Source: Misgurnus anguillicaudatus (Eukaryota; Chordata; Actinopteri; Cypriniformes; Cobitidae). From it: DNA of 64,000 nucleotides. The translations under genes were made by a program, and so were the position numbers. Of this stretch, positions 1 through 11,427 are shown one piece after another. Position 1 is the first letter of the stretch. Every line of letters begins with the position of its first letter. The notes beneath the pieces are model-generated. The model worked only from the letters and a program-made list of their open reading frames with translations. It ran no database searches and was not told the origin of the DNA. The stretch lies in the NCBI RefSeq assembly GCF_027580225.2, contig NC_073348.2:29662001-29726000 (forward strand), read 5' to 3'.

Positions 1-49
1 TCTTTCATGTGGACCCCTGTCAGGGGCTTTAAGGTTTGCAGGGGGAGTC

Positions 50-1264
50 TACACTCACCTAAAGGATTAGTTATTAGGAACATCTCATTATTGCAATTAT
101 CTAATCAACCAATCACATGGCAGTTGCTTCAATGCATTTAGTGGTCCTGGTCAAGACAATCTCCTGAACTCCAAACTGAATGTCAGAATGGGAAAGAAAG
201 GTGATTTAGCAATTTTGAGTGTGGCATGGTTGTTGTTGCCAGACGGGTCAGTCTGAGTATTTCACAATCTGCTCAGTTACTGGGATTTTCACGCACAACC
301 ATTTCTAGGGTTTACAAAGAATGGTGTGAAAAGGGAAAACATCCAGATTACGGCAGTCCTGTGGGCAAAAATTCCTTGTTGATGCTAGAGGTCAGAGGAG
401 AATGGGCCGACTGATTCAAGCTGATAGAAGAGCAACTTTGACTAAAATAATAACTCGTTACAATCGAGGTATGCAGCAAAGCATTTGTGAAGCAACAACA
501 CGCACAACCTTGAGGCGGACGGGCTACAACAGCAGAAGACCACATTGGGTACCACTCATCTCCACTACAAATAGGAAAAAGAGGCTACAATTTGCTCAAG
601 CTCACCAAAATTGGACAGTTGAAGACTGGAAAAATGTTGCCTGGTCTGATGAGTCTCGATTTCTGTTGAGACATTCAGATGGTAGAGTTAGAATTTGGCG
701 TAAACCGAATGAGAACATGCATTCATCATGCCTTGTTACCACTGTGCAGGCTGGTGGTGGTCGTTTAATGGTGTGGGGGATGTTTTCTTGCCACACTTTA
801 GGCCCTTAGTGCCAATTGAGCATCATTTAAATGCCACAGCCTACCTGAGCATTGTTTCTGACCATGTCCATCCCTTTATGACCACCATGAACCCATCCTC
901 TGATGGCTACTTCCAGTAGGATAATGCACCATATCACAAAGCTCGAATCATTTCAAATTGGTTTCTTGAACATGACAATGTACTAAATGTACTGTACTAA
1001 AATGGTCCCCACAGTCACCAGATCTCAACCCAATAGAGCATCTTTGGGATGTGGTGGAATGGGAGCTTCGTGCCCTGGATGTGCATCCCACAAATCTCCA
1101 TCAACTGCAAGATGCTACCCTATCAATATGGGCCAACATTTCTAAAGAATGCTTTCAGCACCTTGTTAAATCAATGCCACGTAGAATTAAGGCAGTTCTG
1201 AAGGCAAAAGAGGGTCAAACACAGTATTAGTATGGTGTTCCTAATAATCCTTTAGGTGAGTGTA
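50..1264 (+). mobile_element. Tc1/mariner-like DNA transposon, decayed copy A
   Basis: The block is bounded by inverted ends: left TACACTCACCTAAAGGATTA and right TAATCCTTTAGGTGAGTGTA, each with the TA dinucleotide expected of Tc1/mariner insertion. The interior encodes a broken DDE transposase. A second, reverse-oriented copy of the same family is at 46937-48019, which confirms the family and the ends. At about 1.2 kb this is close to a full-length Tc1-like element. Confidence 0.9.
188..1230 (+). pseudogene. Tc1-like transposase pseudogene (copy A)
   Basis: This is the remnant of a DD34E transposase, the enzyme that cuts and pastes Tc1 elements. An ATG at 188 opens with MGKKGDL, then the frame slips within about 20 codons. 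A helix-turn-helix-like segment (SISQSAQLLGFSRTTISRVY) follows near 250-330. The catalytic landmarks remain recognisable: VAWSDESRF near 640 (first Asp), DNAPYHKA near 920 (second Asp) and [11 protein letters not shown] near 1020-1050 (Glu). A TAG at 917-919 replaces the glutamine codon just before the second catalytic Asp. A small duplication near 976-1005 (repeated 'tgtacta') shifts the frame again. No intact product is possible. Confidence 0.88.
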
Positions 1265-2397
1265 TATTCCTCCAACACTGTAACACAGTTTTAAATAATC
1301 AACTCTGAAAGTTTCTGAGCTAATACTTCCTCGTGCATAGCAATGCATCACACCTAATGACACGCATGCTATCTGCAAGATTGATTGGAAAGGCATTCCA
1401 TTGTTTTTAATGTATTACGCACAGGTGCATTGTGGGTAATGCGCTGTCATAGTTTGAAATGTAGAATGATGACAGTCTAAATTCAGTGTGTTTATTCATA
1501 ATCGCAGATGGAAATGTCATTGTAGATATTTTTCACACTTTCATGTTCATGAAGCGGAAGGCTTCAATGGCACTATAAAGAAACTTCCGCTTTATCATTC
1601 GTCAACAGCCGAGACCAGAGGGCGGAGTTATTGATGTTTTTTAATGTACAATTTATCACTGACAAGTTCATATAAACAGCCCTACATCACTTTCCAGGGA
1701 GGATGAGATGAGGAAAATGGGCTGGGATGCCATTGGATGAAAGCATCAATTTTATGGTTTCACACATACTGTATGTGTTTGTATGAGCAGCGTTTACAAA
1801 GTGTGACTGATTTTTTAAGGAAATAGAAAACTAGAGTACAAGCAGAACTTTGTGTATGAACAATGATAACGTTCCAGTTATCTGAATGTGCATTCTTAAC
1901 TGTCTGCGAAACACGTCACTATCTACAAAGTAACATGTTTTTAACATAAAAAAGATACCATGTCACGTTGAAAAAAAATAAACGAGTCAGACTTTTCTTT
2001 GTCAAGCTTCACTAGTACTGTAGTTGAATTGATTTATAATTGACAGTGGTTTAAAACATGTGTGCATGGAAGTTTGTATACAGTAGCTTGCCATTAATGA
2101 GATGACCTTGATAGAAGGGTCAACATTTACAGATAGCATGGGTCACATGTTCATATTGTAAGTTTTTATTGCTTTGTTGGGTTTGTGTTGATGTTTGTAC
2201 AGTAGCTGCTATCTGTGATATAACTGAATGTGTGGGTGATACAGAGCAACATTTATGTAGTCAAGTTCATGATGCTGGTCAGTAACTGTACTGGGATCAA
2301 TCTCATCCTTACAACCTGTCGAGTATACAGATCTAATCCATCTGCCAACTGTAAGAAATGTTATTAAGATTATCTAAAGTCAAAGCCTAGAAGCATT
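1265..2397. other. AT-rich non-coding stretch, nothing recognised
   Basis: I see no coding exon, splice-flanked open frame or clear repeat end here. Frames are short and stop-rich. Confidence 0.5.
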
Positions 2398-2588
2398 TCT
2401 TTCTTTCTTTCCTGTCCTTTTTGTCTTTCTTCCTTCCTTCCTTCCTTCCTTCTTTTCCCTTCTCTTATTTCTTTCTTATCTTTTTTGTCTTCCTTTCCCT
2501 TCTTTTTCTCTCTTTTGTTCTTTCTTTCTTTCTTTCTTTCTTTCTTGTCCTTTTTGTATTTTTCCTTCCTTTCCTTTCATTGCCCTTC

Positions 2589-2628
<40 letters not shown>

Positions 2629-3738
2629 ACCTTCTTTCTTTTTTTCTTGTCTTTTTTGCTTGCTTGCTTCCTTCCTTCCTTCCTTTCCTTTCCCATCCCT
2701 TCTATTTCTTTCTTTCTTTTTCTTTCTTATCTTTTGTGTCTTCCTTCTCTTCTCTTTCTTTCTTTTTTGTCTTCCCTTCTCTTTCTTTCTTTTTTCCTGT
2801 CCTTTTTGTCTTTCTTTATTCCTTCCTTTCCCTTCTCTTTCTTTCTTATTTTCTTTTGTCTTTCTTCATTCCTTCCTTTCCCTTCTCTTTCTTTCTTATT
2901 TTCTTTTTTTCTTTCTTTCTTTCTTTCTTATCTTTTTTGTCTTCTCTTTCTTTCTTTCTTTCTCTTTTTCTTGTCCTTTTTTCATTCTTTCTTTCTTTTT
3001 TTCTTGTCCTTTGTTTTCCTTCCTTTCTTCCTCCCTTTCTTTTTTCCTGTCCTTTTTGTAATTCTTCCTTCTTTTCTTTCTTTTTCTTTCTTTCTTTCTT
3101 CCTTCCCCTTCTTTTTCTGTCTTTCTTTCTTTTTTGTCTTTTTTGTCCTTCTTCCTTCCTTCCTTCCTGTCCCTTCTCTGTCTTTCATTCTTTCTTATCT
3201 TTTTTGTCTTCCCTTCTCTTTCTTTCTTTCTTTCTTTTTTCCTGTCCTTTTTGTCTTCCTTCCTTCCTTCCTTCTTTCCTTCCTTCCTTCCTTCCTTCCT
3301 TTCCCTTCTCTTATTTCTTTCTTTCTTTTGTTCTTTCTTATCTTTTTGTCTTCTCTTTCTTTCGTTCTTTCTTTTTGTCTTCTCTTTCTTTCGTTCTTTC
3401 TTTTTTCCTATCCTTTTGTCTTTCTCCCTTCTTTTCTTTTTTCTTTCTTTCTTTCTTTCTTTCTTTTTTCCCCTTCTCATTCATTTTTTTCTGTCTTACT
3501 TAATTTTTTCCTGTCCTTTTGTTTTCCTTCCTTCCCTCCTTTCCCTTTCTTTCTTTCTTCTTTCCTTTCTTTCTTTTTTCTGTCCTTTTGTTTTTCTTCC
3601 TTCTTTCCTTTCCCTTTCTTTCTTCATTTCTTTTTTCTTTTTCTATTTTGTCTTTCCTTTTTGTCATTCTTGTTTTCTCCATCTTTTTTCCTTCTTTCCT
3701 TCCTTTCTTTTTTTCTTTCTCTCTCTCTCTCCTCTGTA
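2398..3738 (+). repeat. Giant pyrimidine tract, (TTTC)n/(TTCC)n microsatellite
   Basis: About 1.34 kb consists almost only of C and T on this strand. It is built from TTTC and TTCC tetramers, interrupted at intervals by TTTTTGTC and TTATCTTT phrases, and ends in a short CTCTCT run. The interruptions recur at roughly 50-70 base spacing, suggesting expansion of a compound unit. All six frames give artefactual long Ser/Phe/Leu or Lys/Glu/Arg open frames that are not genes. Pure homopurine-homopyrimidine DNA of this length can form triplex (H-DNA). Confidence 0.97.
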
Positions 3739-4515
3739 AAATAAACTCCCTGTTTCATCATTTTATCAAAAACTTGTCACATTTGCTTCTTCTATTTTCT
3801 TCTAAATTTTACCCTTTCAGGTAGGGGAAAAACTGTTTTCTGAAAGCATGGCATGAATTTTAATATCTATAAGTGTGTGTGTGTGTGTGTGTAAGATGAA
3901 TGCTTATGTATATTCAGTATAAATATACAAATAAAATGCAGTTAGAGAAAAGCATTGTGGCGTGTACGCGTGCTTGTATATGTCTATTGTGTTTGCCTAT
4001 AATTATTATAAACATTATATTCTGGCGATGTAGTTTAATTCAATTCATTCAAAACATTTTTAACAGCATATCTAAATGAATGACCCATCAGTCTGAGTTC
4101 TGGCTTTGTGTTGATGGTAAAGTTAGGGCCCATTATATTGCTGAGAAAGTCAACAATGGTGTACTGCTGGTTTCTTTAGGCACTTTTCCTCTGTGCTAGA
4201 TGTCTTATTTAGAAAACACAATGCCCCCTGGTTCATTCATTTCTTAAACACAAGCGGGCAGTGCAGGGAAATTTTCCTACGCACACAGAGCTCCCCAGCG
4301 TGTGAAAATCAATAGTCATGCTGTAGCACATACAGTCTAAGAAACAAACCACTGTAGCCCATCTTTTACAGCCACACCGCAGCATAATCAAAGCCAGAGC
4401 TGACAATGAAATATATTTTATCTTTAATAACAGTATCTACAAATTGCCAGCACCTGCTAAATAAACATTATGCTCCTCAATCGGACTGTAAATTTGGTGT
4501 GAAACCAAAGGTGTG
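3739..4515. other. Non-coding stretch with a short (GT)n
   Basis: There is a GT dinucleotide run at about 3871-3892. Otherwise nothing is recognised. Confidence 0.5.
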
Positions 4516-4743
4516 CAATAGGCTTTATGCCCAGCTGCACTACATCCTGAACTTCAGCCAGCTCCTTGTTTCCAGTCTGCCATTATTGGACAAACTGATT
4601 AATCCAGGTGTGTCTGATTATTGTTGTCGTGACTACTGAGGTCAGGCACACCTGGATTAATCAGTTTGTCCAATAATGGCAGACAGGAAACAAGGAGCTG
4701 GCTGAAGTTCAGGAAGTAGTGCAGCTGGGCATAAAGCCTATTG
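4516..4743. repeat. Foldback (near-perfect 102-bp hairpin) element
   Basis: The left arm (4516-4617) begins CAATAGGCTTTATGCCCAGC. The right arm (4642-4743) is its reverse complement with only a few mismatches. Only 24 bases separate the arms. It is most likely a young foldback MITE. Transcription would give a dsRNA hairpin of about 100 bp. I did not find convincing target-site duplications. Confidence 0.9.
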
Positions 4744-5654
4744 TCGAAGGCAGGCACCATTTTGGATAATACATGTGGTAAGCTAACCACAATGCTTCTG
4801 TTTCTTGTGAACTTGACTGATAAAACACTGTTTTCTCACAACAATCAGTTTATTCCTGAGGAGAACATAAATGACCATTTTCACTGCGCTTAGTGCTGAA
4901 ATGATGTAACAATCATTACAATGTGCAGCATTTGGAATATAAATGCAGGATGAAGTGTATTAGTTATATAACAAGCAATATAAGTATACTTATTTACCAG
5001 AATAAAGCTGTTTATTGATTTACTGAGAAGGAGTTTATTGCCTCTATTTTTTTTACAACAGTGTTTTTTCTAGTTATTAACAGTAACCATTTGATTGGAT
5101 TAAATGTCTGCAATCCTTGTTAGCAGTGCTGTAATATTGTGTTGAGCCCATCTTTCGGCTACGATAATCTCATAATCTCAATTTTCAGCTGTACTTTCTG
5201 TAAATATTTGCCTGAAGTATGCATATTAACCTGAAGCTATACACGTAACTTTGTTAACATTCTCATTTATTACATCAAAACAAGAAAAATGAAATGACAA
5301 CTGCATTCACATCTGAAATATATATTTCTTCCACATGCACTTGTAAAATCGTGCGCCATGGGATATTAACTCAGCCCAGTCCAGAAATTTATTCCTGGCA
5401 TGACTCACTGACTTGCTCTTTTGTGCACCTTATTACATTATTTCATTAGAGTTGTCTACTATATTTTTCGATGCCCGTGGCTATTTACCTAGGGCTACTC
5501 ACTGACTAATGTTGTGTTTTGTCCAACATTATCTCATGGCAACTCGTACATATTTTACGAGGTGGGTAATTCGGACGACCACATTCATACATTTTTGTAT
5601 GAAATTATGAATTGCAATCTTTCCTATTGATAGGAATAGCAGGGACGCATCTTG
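4744..5654. other. AT-rich non-coding stretch, nothing recognised
   Basis: No open frame with coding character and no clear repeat end was seen. Confidence 0.5.
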
Positions 5655-6057
5655 TTAAAGAGTAACTAAACCCTTAATCAACTTTTTTTAGTTAATGATC
5701 TGTAAGAATGATGCTTTATTAGTGCTGTTCATTGATTTTAGTAAGTTTTTTGACATTTGGATATAAAGTGTTTCAATACTACAATATATGGTGTAAAAAC
5801 GTCTGAGTGCTGCCCTCTTCAGGTTGAACGGTGGCTACTGCAGTTGAATTTTCCTATTGGATGTTGGGTCCAAAAAGTAACTCGTGACGTAGGCAGGTTC
5901 AAGCTCACCACACCCTTGTTACGATCTCACCACATGCTTGGTACGAGCTTAGTTCGTCCCCTCTATCTCCGTTGGGATCTGCCCACTTTTCTTGCATTTT
6001 TCAAATATTGCCAGTGGGTGGAGTCAGGCTCTGACCAGGGGTTTAGTTACGCTTTAA
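5655..6057. mobile_element. TTAA-flanked MITE, family 'GAGTAACTAAACCC', copy 1
   Basis: TTAA is present at both ends (5655-5658 and 6054-6057). The inverted ends read AAAGAGTAACTAAACCC on the left and GGGTTTAGTTACGCTTT on the right. A second copy at 30994-31397 is very similar over the whole 403 bases and has the same ends and TTAA. The TTAA target is typical of piggyBac- and Kolobok-type elements. The 142-codon open frame inside is not conserved as a gene. Confidence 0.85.
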
Positions 6058-6689
6058 TGTTAAATATCTTTGGTAAAGTCAAGTATACTTGGGATTTTCC
6101 TAACCCTGTAACACAAATCAAACCCTTGCTTATTGTTTTTTCATACTTCAGATTTGTTATAATCTTGATGGGTTTTTTTGTCTGAAAGAGCTCACCATGT
6201 CTTATTCAATCTCTGTTTTTCCTATTTTAATGGAGCAAAATGAGCTTGTATTGTGCTGCGACAAAACTGAAGAAATAATGCTTATATGTAATGTCTTGCT
6301 TCAGTATTCTCACAAAGTGTTTCCTTTGTTAATATAGGTCGGCTTTGAAAAAAATATTTGATACATTTTATAATAGCCTTTAATACTGTAGACTGTGTAG
6401 GGTTTTATAATATAACATTGAAACTCTATTGTTCATAAAGTTATTGTTAACATTTAATACATAAAGTGGCATGGATTTCCCGGACAGGGATTAGTCTAGT
6501 CCTAGACTAAAATAAATGTAAGAGCTGTCCAACTTGTACTGACATTATCTTAAAATACATCAGTGCCTTTTGTTTTTGCCTCAAAATGCACACCAGTAAT
6601 GTTTTAATAGTGCTGGGAAAAGATTAATCGCGATTAATTGCATACAAAATAAAAGTGATTTTTGGCATAACATGTGGGTGATAAATCCA

Positions 6690-7715
6690 GATTTAGAAGG
6701 TGTCCAGCATCAGATTTTTTAAAAATGCCCTTAAAGCCATTAATTTTTTTTGCACATATAAGATGAAGGTCTGAACTTACTATAACCACTATTTTTAGAG
6801 GATTTAAAAAATATTTCCTATAGAATTATTTACATTTTTAAATTATCATTATAAAAAAATTATCATTACCGCAGCATGATATTACATTAAATATATGCAT
6901 TTACAAACTCATGTTTCGGTAATGAGAACTAAAACGTTTCAACTTTTATCTGGAGAGAAAAAATAAGAACTGCTTACCTGGTAGCCATCTTGAGTGTCAC
7001 AATCAATTATGTCCCTTCCAACACTTTTTTTTTGAAAATGTTAAAGCTCCCGTTCTGTCTGTGATTTTGAAGCTTTGATTGTGTTTATAGTGGGCAATGT
7101 AACATGTGTTCATGTTTCACGTGTAAAAAAACGCGGTATTTTTCACACAATTTACTTATCTGTATAGCGCTGTTTTCACTGTCCTCAAAACAGGTTGATG
7201 TCTTCCTTGTTATGTGAAGTCCCTCCTTCAGAAATACGTAACAAGTGCTGATTGTGTAGTTTGTTTAGTGTGCTGTGATTCGATAGCAGCTTAGCTTAGC
7301 AGAGCCGTTTGAGCCAAAGCTGGTGACTGACGTATTCATGTGGGCGGAATTTAGTCAACGAACTGTTTTACTGACGTCATTAAAGCAGGAAATAGAGGGC
7401 TGTATTCCAAACCGGCCGTTCGTTGTAGGCTTTTAAAGAGGAATTCTATTGAAGAAAATATATCGCCTGGCCCAAACCCAAATAGAACCCAAATCTAGTC
7501 ATGGACACGTTGCGGTAATGACAATTTTCCCCTTAAATGTGGGGAAAGCAACAAAATTGGTTTGTATGATGTCATCTGAAATCATGTGCAAAATAGTACA
7601 TGAAGAGATGTTTGTAACTGTATGCTTCTTATTTTGATACTCTTACTTTGCGTTTACTTTTTTTATCAAAATGTTTCATGACACCTCATAAATCTAATTT
7701 CGCGAGAATCACCCA
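6690..7715. mobile_element. Insertion of about 1 kb carrying the 'CCCGTTCT.TCTGTG' dispersed repeat
   Basis: This block interrupts the hAT-like element. Its part from about 7043 to 7470 recurs at 59732-60125, and the first 120 bases recur at 13944-14065. Shared phrases include TTTGAAGCTTTGATTGTGTT, CCCTCCTTCAGAAATACGTAAC and GAAAATATATCGCCTGG. The exact ends were not resolved. A short open frame begins where the repeat ends but shows no support as a gene. Confidence 0.65.
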
Positions 7716-7793
7716 AATGAGTTTGTGCTGTGTGTAATTATTATGTATATTTAACCACAAACATACATATATTTATTTCAGAATTTTTTTATT

Positions 7794-7813
7794 TATATAT
7801 ATATATATATATA
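7794..7813. repeat. (AT)n microsatellite at the Tc1 insertion point
   Basis: This short AT run supplies the TA target used by the adjacent Tc1-like element. Confidence 0.8.
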
Positions 7814-9416
7814 CAGTGGGGCAAAAAAGTATTTAGTCAACCACCAATTGTGCAAGTTCTCCCACTTAAAAAGATGAGAGAGGCCTGTAATTTTTATCAT
7901 AGGTACACTTCAACTATGAGAGACAAAATGAGGAAAAAAATCCAGAAAATCACATTGTCTGATTTTTTTAAGAATTTATTTGTAATTTATGGTGGAAAAT
8001 AAGTATTTGGTCAATAACAAAAAAGCAAGATTTCTTTCTCTCACAGACCTGTAACTTCTTCTTTAAGAGGATCCTCTGTCCTCCACTTGTTACCTGTATT
8101 AATGGCACCTGTTTGAACTTGTTAGCAGTATAAAAGACACCTGTCCACAACCTAAAAGAGTCAGAATGTAAACTCAACTATGGCCAAGACCAAAGAGCTG
8201 TCAGGACACCAGAAACAAAATTGTAGACCTGCACCAGGCTGGGAAGACTGAATCTGCAATAGGTAAGCAGCTTGGTGTGAAGAAATCAACTGTGAGAGCA
8301 ATTATTAGAAAATGAAAGACATACAAGAACACTGATAATGTCCCTCGATCTGGGGCTCCACGCAAGATCTCATCCCGTAGGGTAAAAATTATCACCAGAA
8401 TGGTGAGCAAAAATCCCAGAACCACATGGGGGAACCTAGTGAATGACCTGCAGAGAGCTGGGACCAAAGTAACAAAGGCTACCATCAGTAACACACTATG
8501 CAGCCAGGGACTCAATTCCTGCAGTGCCAGATGTGTCCACCTGCTTAAGCCAGTACATGTTCGGACCCGTCTGAAGTTTGCTAGAGAGCATTTGGATGAT
8601 CCAGAAGAAGAGTGGGAGAATGTCATATGGTCAGATGAAACCAAAACATAACTTTTAGGTAGAAACTCAACTTCTTGTGTTTGGAGGAGAAAGATGCTGA
8701 GTTGCATTCAAAGAACACCATACCTACTGTGAAGCATGGGGGTGGAAACCTCATGCTTTGGGTCTGTTTTTTTGCAAAGGGACCAGGACAACTGATCCGA
8801 GTTAAGGAAAGAATGAATGGGGCCATGTATCGTGAGATTTTGACTCAAAACCTCCTTTCGTCAGCAAGGGCATTGAAGATGAAACGTGGCTGGATCTTTC
8901 AGTATGGCAGTGATCCCAAACATACCGCCCGGGCAAAGAAGGAGTGGTTTCGTAAGAATAATTTCAAGGTCCTGGAGTGGCCTAGCCAGTCTCCAGATCT
9001 CAACCCCATAGAAAATCTTTGGAGGGAGTTGAAATTCCGTGTTGCCCAGCGACAGCCCCAAAACATCACTGCTCTAGAGGAGATCTGCATGGAGGAATGG
9101 GCCAAACTACCAGCAACAATATGTAAAAACCTTGTGGAGACTTACAGAAAACGTTTGATCTCTGTCATTGCCAACAAAGGGTATATAACAAAGTATTGAC
9201 ATAAACTTTTGTTATTGACCAAATACTTATTTTTCATCATAATTTACAAATAAATTCTTAAAAAATCAGACAATGTGATTTTCTGGATTTTTTTTCTCAT
9301 TTTGTCTCTCATAGTTGACGTGTACCTTTGACAAAAATTACAGGCCTCTCTCATCTTTTTAAGTGTGAGAACTTGAACAATTGGTAGCTGACTAAATACT
9401 TTTTTGCCCCACTGTA
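7812..9416 (+). mobile_element. Tc1-like transposon copy B with long (about 210 bp) inverted repeats
   Basis: The ends are TACAGTGGGGCAAAAAAGTA and its reverse complement TTTTTTGCCCCACTGTA, flanked by TA. The inverted repeats run about 7812-8023 and 9207-9416 and differ at few positions, so the insertion is fairly young. Long terminal repeats of this size fit the IR/DR class of fish Tc1 elements to which Sleeping Beauty belongs. It lies inside the hAT-like element 6608-9939. Confidence 0.92.
8179..9199 (+). pseudogene. Tc1-like transposase pseudogene (copy B), active site lost
   Basis: The ATG at 8179 starts MAKTKELS, as in fish Tc1 transposases, and the last stop is TGA at 9197-9199. The downstream half (8675-9199) is open and ends in the usual DDE region. 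Lesions: a frameshift in the DNA-binding domain near 8215-8240, an in-frame stop in it near 8315 (AAATGA), and a TAA at about 8649 just after the first catalytic motif (WSDETKT). The second catalytic motif, normally DNDPKHT in this family, reads GSDPKHT (near 8911), so the leading Asp is replaced by Gly. The Glu motif [11 protein letters not shown] is intact (near 8990-9022). Loss of one Asp alone would abolish catalysis. Confidence 0.9.
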
Positions 9417-9436
9417 TATATATACTTTTTTAAATG

Positions 9437-9744
9437 TATAGACGGTTTCAGCAGTAACAACATAAACAAGCGGCTGTCGTGGTCTGCACGTAACTTCCGG
9501 TAAACTCCGCTAAGAATAAATAACAACAAAGTTCTTTAAACGTAGTTTATTTATATAACAAGCAAAAAAACAACACATAGATTACCTAGGAAACCAAAAC
9601 ATTTGTTATTTTCGACCAGATATTTGTTCAAGAGATCAGTTTAGCAACTAGTCAGACCATTAAAAAAAAATGAAACCGGAAGTAAAGTTCGAATCCAGAC
9701 GTGTATTGCGTCAGCGCATGTGCGTCCGATGAAACCATCTATAT
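9437..9744. mobile_element. MITE, 'TATAGACGGTTTCAGC' family, copy 1
   Basis: The inverted ends are TATAGACGGTTTCAGC and GATGAAACCATCTATA. The same element in reverse orientation is at 36916-37222. Both contain AACTTCCGGTAAA and AACAAATGTTTTGG-type internal text. It is the innermost insertion near the right end of the 6608-9939 element. Confidence 0.82.
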
Positions 9745-10032
9745 ATAATATAGAATATATAAAAATATATATAAAAATATATACACATGTAAATGTTTCT
9801 TAAAAATACATGAATGTGTATGTATATATATATATATATATAATAATTAAATAAACACACAGCACACACTCATATATTATGCCAAAAATCACGTTTATTT
9901 TGTATGCGATTAATCGCGATTAATCTTTGCCCAGCACTAGTTTTTAATAAGGCATGTTTGTTTAAACTAGTTATATTTCCTAATTAAACTAAGGCCTAGT
10001 CCTGGCTTAAGCTAATCCTTGTCCGGGAAACC

Positions 10033-11427
10033 ACCCCTATATGTTTCAGTTTATAGATGTAATGAGATGTAATAAGAGGATAGATAGTATAGCGAGTAAA
10101 ATGCTATGTCATAATCTTAACCATTTGTGTCTAGAACATTTTAATAGTGTTATCAAATTTGCTTTTTGGGAACCTAATGGCAGATACAATTGTGAGACAT
10201 TTTATCTTTTATATTGAAGTTTTAGCATCAGTGATCTGCATTGGATAGCTCTATTACACAGAGGATTTTGATTCGAGTGGTCTGTTATCCTGGATTGATA
10301 AGATGACTGGAGCTCATCTCAATTTATACAGTCTGGATTTTACACTGAGGCTCTGAATAACTCTTATAAGTGTGGACAAAAACCAATGCGCACTGTTCTG
10401 GGAACAGTTTGAAGAGGCCTGGGGATTACAGGGTACAGGCAATGTTCTCTCGCACTGCTGTTGAGTGCGTTTCTGAGAATATGTGACGTGTCAGCAAAGA
10501 CGTTTTGGCGAGGTTAAAATGAAGCTCATTTGCGATGTGTGAAACCGCATGCTGGGGTGTGATGGGGAGCGGATGGAGGAATAATGAAATCTCTCCTCCT
10601 GCTGTAAGACTTGCTCACATACACCCACTTAACAGATCAGTGTGAAAAATGAGTGTTTGAGAACTACTCAGAGGGTAGGAGGGCTGACCATTGATCTGAG
10701 TGACAACGCATTATTAAAACGGTGTTTTTTATTATGAAATGGTAGATTTTAATTATAATTACTGTAACAGGTTGGCAACACTTCTGTTCTGCTTAATCAC
10801 CATAAACATAGATCAAGTATACATCTGATTGGATTTATTGCTTCATGGTTAGTGCATTACGCATTTCCATGGGTTCGGTACTGTACAAGAACATGTGAGT
10901 AATGCCACTTATGTGATAATAAGAGAATCGATTAAAAGCATAAGCAGTTCTCAGAGGAAAACTGTATTGTTGTTGCTCAGAAGACTTTGAGTCAGTCTTC
11001 AAAATGTACCTAAACTTGGTTTCAGCTATTAGGTTCCAGGTATTTTTTGTTTCAGTGTTTGATTATTTCATAGTCCTGGATTGTGAATGATTCATTACTA
11101 CATAATATTCCAAAGAAAAAAAATTCTACAGATTATTTTCTTTTGGTTGAATGTCTTACAACAATCTAAAAAGTAAAATAAATGTTGTTTCATGTCAGTG
11201 GTTTGTATAAGGTACATCCCTTCGTGTCCCCCTTCAAAGAAAATTCATGACATAAAACAATTTCAAACTTAGAATTTAAGCAAAAAATTACAATACAATT
11301 TGGTGCTGTTGGTAGTAGCTTTATTATATATTGGCCCCCTGGCACCATCTCACACCCCCATTTTGAGACAGTTTCGTGTTGACTTGAAAGATAATGTTTT
11401 AGCTTGTTTCCAGTTGAAACAAATGAG
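10033..11427. other. Non-coding stretch, nothing recognised
   Basis: No coding exon and no clear element boundary was seen in about 1.4 kb. Confidence 0.5.

Larger units (their letters stand above)
6608..9939. mobile_element. hAT-like element ('TAGTGCTGGG' ends) split by later insertions
   Basis: The left end TAGTGCTGGGAAAAGATTAA and right end CTTTGCCCAGCACTA match the complete 358-bp copy at 33834-34191. Each end is followed by the palindromic GATTAATCGCGATTAATC. The flanks carry imperfect 8-bp duplications (tgttttaa and gtttttaa), consistent with hAT insertion and one small change. Homology to the short copy breaks at about 6690, resumes at about 7715, and breaks again at the Tc1 insertion at 7812 and the MITE at 9437. 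Confidence 0.82.
6473..10032. mobile_element. Outer MITE of a four-level nest (TTTCCCGGACA family)
   Basis: The inverted ends are GGATTTCCCGGACAGGGATT at 6473 and AATCCTTGTCCGGGAAACC ending at 10032, each followed inward by related text (CTAGTCCTAGACTAA versus TTAAACTAAGGCCTAGTCC). The original element was only about 220 bp. The remaining roughly 3.3 kb is the hAT-type insertion 6608-9939, which itself holds further insertions. Confidence 0.8.

Noticed and set aside
2421..3824. Long open frames (up to 419 codons) of Phe/Leu/Ser or Lys/Glu/Arg
   Set aside because: They lie wholly in the pyrimidine tract, occur in several frames at once and have no domain content. They are composition artefacts.
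5757..6185. 142-codon open frame
   Set aside because: Most of it lies in the TTAA MITE 5655-6057. In the second copy at 31256 the frame is broken, so it is not a conserved gene.
8201..8707. 168-codon minus-strand frame
   Set aside because: It is the complement of the Tc1 transposase remnant.
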